Below are positions 11,901 through 21,530 of a stretch of 64,000 nt of DNA, piece after piece. Location: positions 69,545,001 to 69,609,000 of the forward strand of contig CANTUV010000031.1 in the NCBI GenBank assembly GCA_947685225.1. Direction: 5' to 3'. The DNA comes from Garcia nutans. Lineage: Eukaryota; Streptophyta; Magnoliopsida; Malpighiales; Euphorbiaceae. Below the pieces are notes generated by a model that made no database searches, had not been told where the DNA came from, and saw nothing but the letters and a program-made list of their open reading frames with translations. Positions within the stretch are counted from its first letter, which is position 1; each line of letters opens with the position of its first letter. The position numbers and the translations under genes were made by a program.

Positions 11901-13885
11901 ATCATTTTCAAATAAGCATAAATACATCAAACATAAACATTCAATTTATGATCTATAATCATCATCATCAATCAACTCTATTAAGTAGCATAAAAAATTA
12001 TAGATCGAGCAAAGATAAAAGTATCAAGCAACAAGAATAAAGTAAAATTTCACTTCACTTTTTTCAAGTATGAGAATACTTCTCTTAACTTGATTTTACC
12101 CTACTACTAATAGAAATTGAATTCACCCTACTAATAACTAGAAAAAAAAGAATTTATTTCAAGCGGTGATATTTTCTAGTAAGATAAAAGCCACAATTAG
12201 AAGAGGATACAAATGTTGGGGGACATGGGTTTTACCGTTGTAGAGCTTGGCGTATTCTATTGTACCTTTTATAATGGTAATGGTCCATATCCGTTCCACC
12301 TTGAATAACCATTGAAATGGTAAACAATACTTTCTAATCATATTTCCAATCCCTTTCTAGTTCTATCCATCCACTATAGAGACCTATAAATAAGCTATTG
12401 CTAGATGCACATCCATAATGGACATCCCCCATGATAAAGCCAATTGATTATCATCTCCCAAGAAAGTTATTGAACAAAAATCATTGCTTGCCTCCCTCCC
12501 CTCAAATGTCAGTATGAAACTGCACATTGTAATACTATACTCTTTGCCCATAGGAATAAAACTTGGACTTTTGAAACTCGTATTCAATTAATCAATCAAT
12601 TTAAGTAAATTACAAGGGAGTCTAGACCATTGCATGACTAAGCATCATATCTCCTTGTAAAATATAAAGAGACAAGCACTTATCAAAATATTTGCTTGAC
12701 AAATATCATTACAAGTAGTGAGCATTCTAAAAAACATGCGCTACAACCAATCCTCTCTCAAGCAACCAAGTCAGTAAAATCTTGCCATTAACTTGTTAGA
12801 GAGTTTACTCAATTACTAATTGGAAATGAAGTTCCCTGTTTAAGAAGGATTCATGTTAGAGTTTTGGAGTAACTTGATGCTAAAAAATAAGTTACTTTAT
12901 AAATAGGGATTACTATAAGGAATTTGACAACTTGGTGTGGCCATTAGTCATAGCCCAAATACATGAGAGGATGAAAGAGGATTTTCCTGCATTATGAAAG
13001 CTTTATTACTAATTTTCTCCACTGATCTGGTGCACAACATGACCGAGCTTTTGTCTAAGATGACCATGTTTATTGTTGCTTATCAAGCCTTTTACCCCAG
13101 TGAGCATTTTATATCTAATCATCAATCATTTTTATTATTTCCCTCATTGTTGGCCTCAAACTCCTTGGCCTAAATATTTTCTTAAACTAATGATGTCTCC
13201 TTCCCCAGACCATAAATGGGAACTGCACTATTTTCAACTTCCACTAATTATTTCTCTGCATACTAATTATTTTACATATTGCCAATTCTTAAATTTCAAT
13301 TGTACAATTAAATATGTAACTTAGAATGTCACATACATTAGAACTTTGAATGTGAAAGTATTAAATGGAAAGAGGAGTATAAAGATAGCATAAAAACTAT
13401 TACCTATAGTTGTAATCCTTGACAACAAAATATAATGGGGGTCCAATTCTCAAATATTCAGAAATGTTATTGAAGTATCCCTGAGAAGGAAACAATTTCT
13501 GTTGTAATCATTCAAACAAGAAAGAAAAATACTAAAATAGAAGTATACTTACTGAAAATAAATGGAAGGACAAAAAGGAAAGCAAACTTTTCGAAAATAA
13601 ATGGAAAGCAGATAACAGAGCTTGAACCTGAAGGTAAGAATCTCGCGGAAGAACAATCTTTTGCTCTAACCCAGAATCTATCCTTGTACATAGTGCCTAC
13701 AGGAATTAAAAAAAAACGGGTATGGAATGCTATTAAAACAATGAACTTATAGCAAATATAAAAAAGAATAGACTTCAGTTATGTAAATTTGAACAACTTA
13801 CTATGCTTGCCAAAGAAAAGGCTACAAATATGGCAACAACAACTATTTTCACTCCCCAAAGACCAATAATAGGTGCATGTACCTC
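5886..13885 (-). CDS. NPC1: NPC1-type sterol transporter gene, partial (four exons)
   Basis: Four exons in order on the minus strand are 13802-13885, 13628-13696, 13404-13480 and 5886-5951. Joined, they give a stretch matching the NPC1 family: VHAPIIGLWGVK, a hydrophobic segment (IVVVAIFVAFSLASI), LEQKIVLPRDSYLQ, YFNNISEYLRIGPP, then NQLCSISQCDSNSLLNE. NPC1 proteins are multi-pass endomembrane proteins that move sterols across the vacuolar/lysosomal membrane; this stretch is the transmembrane helix before the large second lumenal loop and the start of that loop. Reading phase is kept from exon 1 to exon 3 and no stop is seen. The 3' part would lie beyond the window, past the copia insertion. 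The 5' part was not found upstream, where TEs fill the sequence. The piece could be an active gene with TE-swollen introns or a broken copy. Confidence 0.8.
5952..8315. other. NPC1 intron, part 1, with retroelement traces
   Basis: There is no coding segment. At 7233-7320 is a copy of a ~90-bp sequence that recurs at 11770-11862 (shared TTGAAGGAGGCTT and ATTCCCATTT words). At 8221-8232 TGGTATTAGAGC resembles a primer-binding site with one mismatch. These may be ends of a very old LTR element into which the solo LTR later inserted. The remainder shows nothing I recognise. Confidence 0.4.
8221..8232 (+). other. degenerate primer-binding-site-like sequence
   Basis: TGGTATTAGAGC differs by one C-to-T change from the initiator tRNA-Met primer-binding site used by the other elements here. 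No clear LTR end is visible just before it, so this is only a possible relic. Confidence 0.35.
8316..11548 (-). mobile_element. solo LTR, Ty3/gypsy Tekay-like (3233 bp)
   Basis: On the plus strand it starts TGTAACACCCCTTCCC and ends GGGATATTACA, and it is flanked on both sides by GTCTG (8311-8315 and 11549-11553), a perfect 5-bp TSD. There is no internal coding region, so it is a solo LTR left by recombination between two LTRs. It reads on the minus strand (minus start TGTAATATCCC, minus end GGGTGTTACA). Much of its right-hand half is closely shared with the solo LTR at 46171-48767, and it shares shorter motifs with the LTRs of the 17127-30736 element. It lies in an intron of the NPC1-like gene, in the same orientation as that gene. 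Confidence 0.92.
9421..9597 (-). repeat. tandem pair of LTR-internal modules
   Basis: Two copies of a module begin GTGTAACAGACCCAGTCTC and end GGCAAGACTGTTAC. Each module's ends form an inverted repeat (GTAACAG/CTGTTAC). The same pair recurs at 46957-47138 in the other minus-strand solo LTR. Confidence 0.7.
11554..13403. other. NPC1 intron, part 2
   Basis: This continues the intron after the solo LTR. It contains the second copy (11770-11862) of the repeat also found at 7233-7320. Short open frames at 12159-12341 and 12384-12587 (minus) show no family signature and are probably chance. No splice-flanked coding segment was seen. Confidence 0.45.
13404..13885 (-). CDS. NPC1: NPC1-like exons 1-3 of the visible part
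   Basis: Exon 13802-13885 ends at donor ATA|GTAAGT. Its upstream edge is approximate: the acceptor is ...GTG GGAG before GTACATGCACC. Exon 13628-13696 begins after CTGTAG and encodes ALCTRIDSGLEQKIVLPRDS plus YLQ; its donor is the weak CAG|GTTCAAG. Exon 13404-13480 begins after CTTCTCAG and encodes GYFNNISEYLRIGPPLYF through DYNY, with donor AG|GTAATAG. All junctions between these exons are in phase 0. Small exons of 69-84 bp fit the finely split NPC1 gene. Confidence 0.82.
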
Positions 13886-14029
13886 CCACAAAATGATGGT
13901 AATATAGAATGTTATTAGGACAAGACAAGAATACATGTACGTGCCTACATGCAGGCTTATTAACAACATTAAAAGATATTAACATTCTGAAAATTTTCCA
14001 ATACAACATTCAACTGAATTTAACTAATC

Positions 14030-14466
14030 CTTCGAGATTATTGCGATTGTGTGAATCGCGCAGGTGAGTAGGTTGTTGATTAGAGAATCATATTATTATT
14101 GCCACAAAGAGGTTGAAGGTACTATAAAACCAACTTAGAATGTGGTGCATTTATGTACAGTTTTGATATTTTGTATTTTTATTATATGTATATGTATAAA
14201 TAGTGGAATTTGGGAAACAACATTTGTATATGTATATATATAATCAAATAAATAGTATAATAATATAATGATTTTGAAAGTGTTATTCTTATACTAATTG
14301 TGTTTTGATAAATTGAGAACTTCTTTTATAAAGTGTATATATTTGTTTTGATATTGAAAGAAAAGGTTTAAACTGAACTGTAATGTGACATCCTTATATT
14401 TTATGTGCATATTATATGTATACGAGATATATATACAGTACATATATAAAGTATAAGGGTATTACA
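14030..14466 (+). repeat. truncated old LTR 3' end, Tekay-like
   Basis: It starts in the conserved LTR module (GCGATTGTGTGAATCGCGCAGG) and ends GTATAAGGGTATTACA, matching the end of the 17127-30736 LTRs (GTATAAGGGTGTTACA). The 5' part is missing and no TSD can be found, so it is an old fragment. It lies just upstream of the first visible NPC1 exon. Confidence 0.65.
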
Positions 14467-14791
14467 AATTAAGAAAAATACTATAAATTTTTTATAAAAT
14501 TTATTATTACTAAAATTTATTTTAGTATATGTAGCCATTTCTAAATTGATACCTGAAGTGGAACGGAGAGAATAATCTTTATTAATCATTATATAATTTC
14601 TAAGTTTAAAATATGTAGAGTTTTGCATATTACTAAAAAATTATGTAAATGTAATTAATAAAATGAGAATATATAGTAACATTAACAATAAGTTTATGAA
14701 GTACATTTTAGTTCATTCAAAATACTTTTTTATGCTCTTTCCATTCATGAATATATGTCCACATTATATATTTCCCTATTGTTAAGAATAT

Positions 14792-15924
14792 GGAGAAGTT
14801 GCAAAAATACCCTGAAGTGTGTGCGATACAAATCCAAGCTTAATATTTGTTTTGGCTCATTCAAGCTTAATGTTTGTTTGGACTCATTTATACTTTTACA
14901 ATTTTAAAAAACTGACAAAAAAAAACTAATTTTTAAAAGGAAAGCTAATTATCGTTAAATATGTTTAAATTATTGTTGAAAAGTGTAAATATGCCCTTTA
15001 AGTTTGAGAGAAAATAATCATTGATAATGAATTTTTTTTCTCAATTATGCACTAAAATAATATTTTTTTTACCTATTTATGAACAAATCACACATATTTA
15101 AGAGAATTTTATATTAAATAATGTTTTAATTAAAATTATTATTTAGTACTTTTTTTAATAAACTTTTAAAGTCATTACATTATATATATACATATTGCAT
15201 CATATGTGTTATGTCATCATGAAGATATATTTAAGAGATTTTCTTAAAAATTTTTAAAAATAAAAATATTTTGAAAATATCCATTTTTTTTAAAAATACT
15301 CCTAATTTTCAATTGAAATTATTATTTATTTTAAAAATATCAAATTTTAATTAGCTTTAAAAATATACCCTATAATTAATCAATTAAAATTATTTTTATT
15401 TTAAAAATATTAATTTTTAATTTTAAAATTAAAAATTAAAAGCAATTTTATAATAAAAGGATTTTTTTTCAAAATATTTTTAGTTTTAAAGATTTTTAAG
15501 AAAATCTTTTAAATATATCATTACAATGACATAACAGATGCGATATGTATAAATATAATATGAATTAATGATTTTAAAGATTAATTAGAAGAAGTATTAA
15601 ATAATAATTTTAATCAAAATATTATTTAGTATAAATGTTCTTAAATATATTTGATTCATTAGGTAAAAATATCATTTTAGTGCATAATTAAGCAAAAAAA
15701 AAAAATTCAGAATTAATTTATACTTTTGCTCAAACTTAAATGACATATTTGTACCTTTTAACAAAAAATTAAAAAGATAGTTAATCGGAATTAACTTTTT
15801 ATTAATAGAATGGTTAATTTTTCAGTTTTTTAAAATTTTAAGTGTATAAATGAGTTAAAATAAATAATAAGCTTCAATTCGTACCCATACGAAAATATTG
15901 AGAGCTTTTTTGAACATTCTCCCT
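14792..15924. mobile_element. long foldback / Mutator-like MITE (1.13 kb)
   Basis: The whole element is a giant imperfect palindrome. Arms starting at 14792 (GGAGAAGTTGCAAAAATACC) and, inverted, near 15924 (GGAGAATGTTCAAAAAAGC) run inward for about 500 bases each; for example CTCATTTATAC...AAAAAACTGA pairs with its inverse near 15825-15860. It is flanked by TAAGAATAT (14783-14791) and TGAGAATAT (15925-15933), a 9-bp TSD with one mismatch, as expected of Mutator-superfamily elements. It encodes nothing and is very AT-rich. Confidence 0.8.
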
Positions 15925-15933
15925 TGAGAATAT

Positions 15934-16597
15934 CATTTATTAGTGTTTTTTTTATACTAAATAACCCTTTTATTTATCAATGTTATAAAAAAAAACATTG
16001 AAATATTTTGAAAATTAGAATAAGGTGTAATTTTGAATAAAAAAGGATAATTATCTCTTGATTTTCTAAAGTAGACACTTATTTATGGGCAAAGAAGGCA
16101 AAATGGACATATATTCATCGATGAGGGAAGTAATATTTAGAAAACCTAATAAGTACCTTAATATGTGTGTGTAAGCTAAAGACGGCGATTCAAATGAGAT
16201 AAAAGTAGTAACTCTTTAATAATAAGGGTATAATTGAAAGAAAACTAATTAATTTTTTATTGTATAATTGTAATGAGATATTTTTTTTTTCAAAAGTGTA
16301 ATTGAAAAATTTTAGACTAATATGAGGGATATTTTAAATTTTTTAAAAAATATTTTAAAGGAATTTCTTAACCAAAAAATTTAAGTGTTAATAAAATGAA
16401 ATTTCAGAACGTCAATGCATAACCTAACAGTAAGTGCATCTTTTTTTGAGTCAATAGGCTCAGGATTGATTTCCTCCTCATCCTCCAATATAATATTCAA
16501 AATAAATAAAATAAAATGAAATTTCAAGCACATGACCACTTTGTTAATCTCAGCAAAAAAAAGAAAAAAAATAATGGCCATGACAGGAGGGTTTCTT

Positions 16598-16650
<53 letters not shown>

Positions 16651-17121
16651 TCTCTTATTCTAAATAGATAAGTTCATTTCTCATTACACAAAAATTAAGA
16701 AAAATAATTATCTTTATTAGAAATATAATTTTGTTTGTATTTTTTCTATTATATTTATCCTTACTTTTATATGAGATATTAGGGTTGTTCAACTAGCGTG
16801 CAAACTCGGTTGACTCGACCTAATCTAGCCGAGCCTTAAAGATTTCAAGTTGGGCCTCAGGCCCTAGGTAAATTATCTTAGGCTAACCTGGCCCAACCTG
16901 AGGTATTATTTATTATATTAATTATTTTTTATACAATATTATTATATATATAATAATTATTAAATATATTGCAGTATATATATAGCACAATATATGCAAT
17001 ATATATGTACTGCTATATATGTTCAATATATGCAATATATATACTACAGAAACAAAAAAGGAAATAAATTATAAGAAAAGAAAAAAAGAAAAAAAAAAGA
17101 AGCACATTGGCCTGGTTGGCT
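15934..17121. other. non-coding AT-rich spacer
   Basis: No gene is seen. It includes a TA/TG microsatellite at 16598-16651. A short minus-strand exon-like segment (16400-16490, acidic EDEEEINPEPIDSKKD) lies between two AAATGAAATTTCA words, but I cannot assign it. From 16780 the sequence resembles one end of a TAGGGTTGTTC-type element. Confidence 0.4.
16598..16651. repeat. (TA)n(TG)n microsatellite
   Basis: About 12 TA units are followed directly by about 15 TG units, a compound dinucleotide repeat likely to be length-variable. Confidence 0.95.
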
Positions 17122-17126
17122 TGATA

Positions 17127-20109
17127 TGTAACATCCTAAAATTTTTGAAAATTTCTAATTTTTAGAAAAATTGGGTAAAATAAATTATAATTTAAAAGGA
17201 TAAATTAAATTAATGGTTTTAAATGAAAAATGAAGGGATTTTAAATGAAAAAGTGACATATATATGTGATATATATGCAAAATATACATAACATATATAA
17301 AAGTCAACACTTTTTAAAAGAAAATGGTATTTTGGTAATTAAATCTTATAAATTAAAAATTAATAAAATAATTAAAAAATAAATTATTTTTGAATGGAAG
17401 AGGGAAATTAGGACTTTTAATTTATAAAAAAAATTAAATAAGTAAATATTAAATTATTATAATATATATATATATATGTGTGTGTGTGATTAAAAAAAAG
17501 ATGAAAAGAAAAGAATATTAAAAGTCTTCTTCTTCTTCTTCTTCAAGGATGTGGCTTCCATGGGAGCTTGAAGACCAATGATTTTTCTTCTTCCATACTC
17601 CATAAATTGAAGGAATTAACAAGTTTCAAGTGAATTTTTGGTGATTTCCACCAAAATTAATAAGTTTTCATCTCTTTTCTTTAAATTCCTTGAAAATTTG
17701 GATTATGTGAGAATTTGAATTTTTATGTAGGATGTTATAATTGTTGGAATTGGTGTGTATGATGTTATTTTGGGTAGTTAACAATGATTCTAAGGTTAGA
17801 TTGAAGAGATGATGAAGTTTGGTTAAAGAATGGTGAAGAGAGAGAATTTAGGGTTATGGATTTTTGGGGTTTTGAAAATATAAACTTTAATTGTGTAAAT
17901 TGGTTCTAAATGAGTTGTTTTGATTCATAAACAAGTATTTTAAAGTCAATTATTGGATTTGGTGGTGTTGGGTTCGAGTTTGAAAATGGAAGTGGAGATT
18001 TAAAGTTTTGGAAAAGTGATTTTCCAAAGTGGTTGAATTGTGTGATTTTATTTGTTTAAGCATGCTATTTAGTGTTAAAAGTGATGAAAATAAGCTTGGA
18101 ATGAGTAATGGAATGTGTTGGAATGGAAAACCTTCAATGGGGGGAAGGTTATGCCATTTTTGAGATTTTGTGTATAAGAGTGTATTTTTATAATGTAAAT
18201 GATTTAAATGTATTAAAATATATTTTTAATAATATAAATAAACTTAAAACACTAATTTAATTGTAGTAGAATGAAATTTCAATGTTGAAGTAAGGAAAGG
18301 CTAAATTTTTAAAAATTTGTAGGAGTGGTGTAATTATGGTTTAATGTTGGAAATGCCATTAAATGTGATACTAAATGATTATTTGTTATCACATTTGGTT
18401 TAGGCATTGAGGGAGGTTGATTTGCTTCATCCAAGTGGTGAAGGGCAAGTTAGAAAGATTGGATTGAAGGTTGTTTTTAGCTTGCTTTGGGTTGCTAGTG
18501 GAGGTATGTGCAAACTTTGAATATATTATTTATATTTGCATGACATTTGGGCTTAACACATTTTGGTTGAAAAATGTGTTAAGTTACTTAGTTCATTGAT
18601 TGTGTATGAATAATATGCGATGACATTTGTAATGTCATATATGTGTTAAATGCATTGTGAAAAGCCATTGATAATTGCTAATTTATGTAACATGTGGAAT
18701 ATACATATTATGTGAAAATACCCAAAGTAATTGGGTAATGTGTTGTGAATGCAAAAATGAGATATGTGTAATAATGAAATGAATTGATATTGATAAAAAT
18801 GAGAAAAGTGAGAAAAATGAGAAATATGTGAAAAATGAGAAAAGTGAGAAAAAAAATGTGAAAATAAGGCAATGTGCCTAGATTGAATATGTGACAAAGG
18901 AAAAGAGATTAATAATGAGAAAAATGAATAAATTGTGTGACTGATATGTTATTCAATTTTCAGAGTTCCGGATTTGGCGGCATGCCTATGATTGCCTACG
19001 GGCTACACGCTGGAATGGTGAAAAGACTGGGTCGTAAGCCAGGCCAGCTGATAAATATGATGTTTTTGGGGTGAAAAGACTGGGTCGTAAGCCTCAAAAA
19101 CTGTAGCAGTTTAGTCGGGTTGAGGACCAATATACTGGGGCTGTTACATTATCCATGGATATATATATATATATATTGCCAACGGGGCTAGACACATGGT
19201 GTCATTATGAACCAAAACAGTAACTTTGAAATTTAAATAGCATATTAGATCCTTTTTAGGCCCATGCTTGTCTTTGTTTTAATGTGAATTATGAATTATG
19301 ATACAATTGAGTAATATAATGTTATGAGTTGTGCTTATGAAATATTTGAAAAATATAAGAAAGTGATTGATGTGACATCTATATGCATTGTGCATTTGGT
19401 ATTGCATGGAGTTATATTGTTATTATCAAAGTTTGTACCACTAGGCTTCAGCTTAGCGCGATTGTTTTCATCGCGCAGGTGACAGGGTAGACCCAGCTGA
19501 GCCAGAGAGTTCTTCTAGACCAGGTCGGGTCTAGACTTGTAGTTGAGCTTGTTGAGTTGCTATCGAGATTAGAAACAATACCAGCATCATGTATATATTT
19601 TTATGTTATTGTACATTTTGAGTTTTATGCATAATATATTATGTTTTGGATTTTACATATTGTACATTATAAAGAATGTTTGGGTCAATGTATTTGAAAT
19701 GGGAGAGTAAGTGTGCTTTAAATTATATATATCTATATGTATAAAAGTTTGAGAAACTTGGTGAAATTGAAAAGTATGGTTGAGATGGTGGTTGGAAATT
19801 ATTTGGGACTATTTTTTTTTTTTTGCAGGTTATGTTTTGATAAATTTTGGGATATCCAAAATACAGACAAAAATCTGGCGAATTTTTTTTCAGAGATTTT
19901 TATATATATTATTTATTTTGGGTTCTTATAACAAGTAAAGAATATTTATATTCTATTTAATTTTTTATATATTTAGAATTTGAAATTTTAAATTGGAAAT
20001 GTTTAAAAAAAATTTAGTAAACCGGTCTGTGACATTTTGTACCGTATATGTGTATTTTACATATGCTGAAAATATGTATTGTACGTATATAGGGTATAAG
20101 GGTGTTACA
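17127..20109 (+). repeat. 5' LTR of the Tekay-like element (2983 bp)
   Basis: TGTAACATCC...GGGTGTTACA. It aligns along its length with 25347-30736 once the insertion at 26717-29091 is removed (about 3010 bp remain). It contains a CTT run (17525-17544), GAGAAAAATG-like low-complexity sequence (18797-18870), two GTGAAAAGACTGGGTCGTAAGCC-type modules (near 19018 and 19071) and a small hairpin (19456-19476). Confidence 0.93.
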
Positions 20110-20116
20110 TTTGTTT

Positions 20117-20128
20117 TGGTATCAGAGC
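20117..20128 (+). other. primer-binding site, initiator tRNA-Met type
   Basis: TGGTATCAGAGC lies seven bases after the 5' LTR end. Confidence 0.92.
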
Positions 20129-20278
20129 TTAGGTTTGAGTTTCTCGAACTAGGTGGGATGATAGAGAGAGAAAATGGAGGATTTAAAAAATAATTTTTAA
20201 TTGTAATACATACATGGCACTGGCAGTTTCTGATCTTTGATATAGTATTTTCTGCTTTATTTGTAGATATTGGTAGTT

Positions 20279-21530
20279 ATAGCATCTCGGCCGCATCATG
20301 CTGCTGAGGGTAGTGCAGAGAGTGTAGCTCTAGATGAGGGCAGAGATGGAGCTAGAGTTGTATCTGCTGGTGAGGCGTCTGTTTCTGTGCCTGTGAGACC
20401 AACAGCTGATGAGATTCCGCCTGGCTGGGTATGACATATGGTAGAGTTGTTGAGGCAGGCTCCAGTTCCTCAGCCGCCACAGCCACAGCCACAGCCACAG
20501 CCGCAGCCACAGTTGCCGGTGAGGCAGTATAATAAATTGAGAAAGTATGGGGCTGAGGACTTTGTTGGTACTACAGACCCTGCTATAGCAGAGTAGTGGC
20601 TAGACTGGGTTTAGAGGATATTTATTTAGTTACAGGTTAGTCCAGAAGAGAAGTTTGATTATGCCAGATCTCTTATGCATAGAGATGCATATGATTGGTG
20701 GAAGACGGTTCCACATGCTCTGGATGATCCACCAGTCCTGACCTATGATGATTTCCTGCGAGAATTTGAGCAGAAGTATACTCCGAGAGAGTATAAAGAT
20801 GCAAAGAAGATGGAGTTCCTGAGTCTGAGATAGGATACTAGGACAGTGACCGAGTATGAGATTGAGTTTATCCGGTTGAGTCACTATGCTGGTGGGATAA
20901 TTTCTGATGAGTTTGACAGGTGTAGGAGGTTTAAGGAGGGACTGAGACCCTCTATCATGTGCATCATCGCAGGCTCTTGGTATCAGGATTTCTTCCAGTT
21001 AGTTGCAGCTGCCAGGAGTGTTGAGAAGACAGAGTCTTGCAACAGCTGCAAGGGTTGAGGGGACCAGAGTTAGGAGACCCTAGAGTGAGGCAAGGTCTTC
21101 ATCAGTGAAGAGAGGCCGAGGGGGACATTTTTAGAGGTTTAGTAGGAGTCAGGGGCATTTTGGCAGGTCAGTACAGCAGCAGAGACAGAGACAGAGACCT
21201 GCAGTTTTTGTGGCTAGTGCTTCGACTCCAGTGGCTCAAAGACCTATGCCACCTACTTGCGTTCATTGTGGTAGAGTACACGGAGGTGTCTGCTGGTGGA
21301 GAGGTGCTTCGGGAGTGTGTTTTAGATGTGGGTCATCAGACCATTTTATCAGAGATTGTCCCAAGCCACCAGAGGTTAGGCAGACAGATACTGCATCTTC
21401 TCGACCCAATGTCAGAGGGGGTCACGGTGGCAGAGATTTTAGTAGAGGTGGTCACCCTGGGTTTAGTCAGAGAGGAGGCTCTACATCCGGAGGCAGTAGG
21501 CCAGATGAGGCTGGGCCATCTCAGCGGGTT
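20279..21530 (+). pseudogene. gag of the Tekay-like element, broken
   Basis: The frame begins with ATA (20279-20281) where an ATG would be expected before ASRPHHAAEGSAES. A stop (TGA, 20432-20434) follows PPGWV, then a Q/P-rich tract (PQPQPQPQPQ). The capsid-like part (DYARSLMHRDAYDWWKTVPH, then FLREFEQKYTP) is interrupted by stops near 20596, 20611, 20626 and 20831, with another at 21056. Near 21250-21365 is a cysteine-rich zinc-knuckle segment (CVHCGRVH, then CFRCGSSDHFIRDCP), the nucleic-acid-binding part of Gag. Family order is as expected, but no intact Gag can be made. Confidence 0.88.

Noticed and set aside
12159..12587. Two short minus-strand ORFs in the NPC1 intron
   Set aside because: No domain, no splice context, and length expected by chance in AT-rich sequence.
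16381..16581. Possible host exon (EDEEEINPEPIDSKKD) on the minus strand
   Set aside because: No convincing splice sites or recognisable family; flanking AAATGAAATTTCA repeats suggest TE debris.
18646..18897. Histidine/serine/phenylalanine-rich ORFs in the Tekay-like LTRs (also 29225-29554)
   Set aside because: They arise from the GAGAAAAATG low-complexity stretch read backwards; no family features, and they lie inside LTRs.
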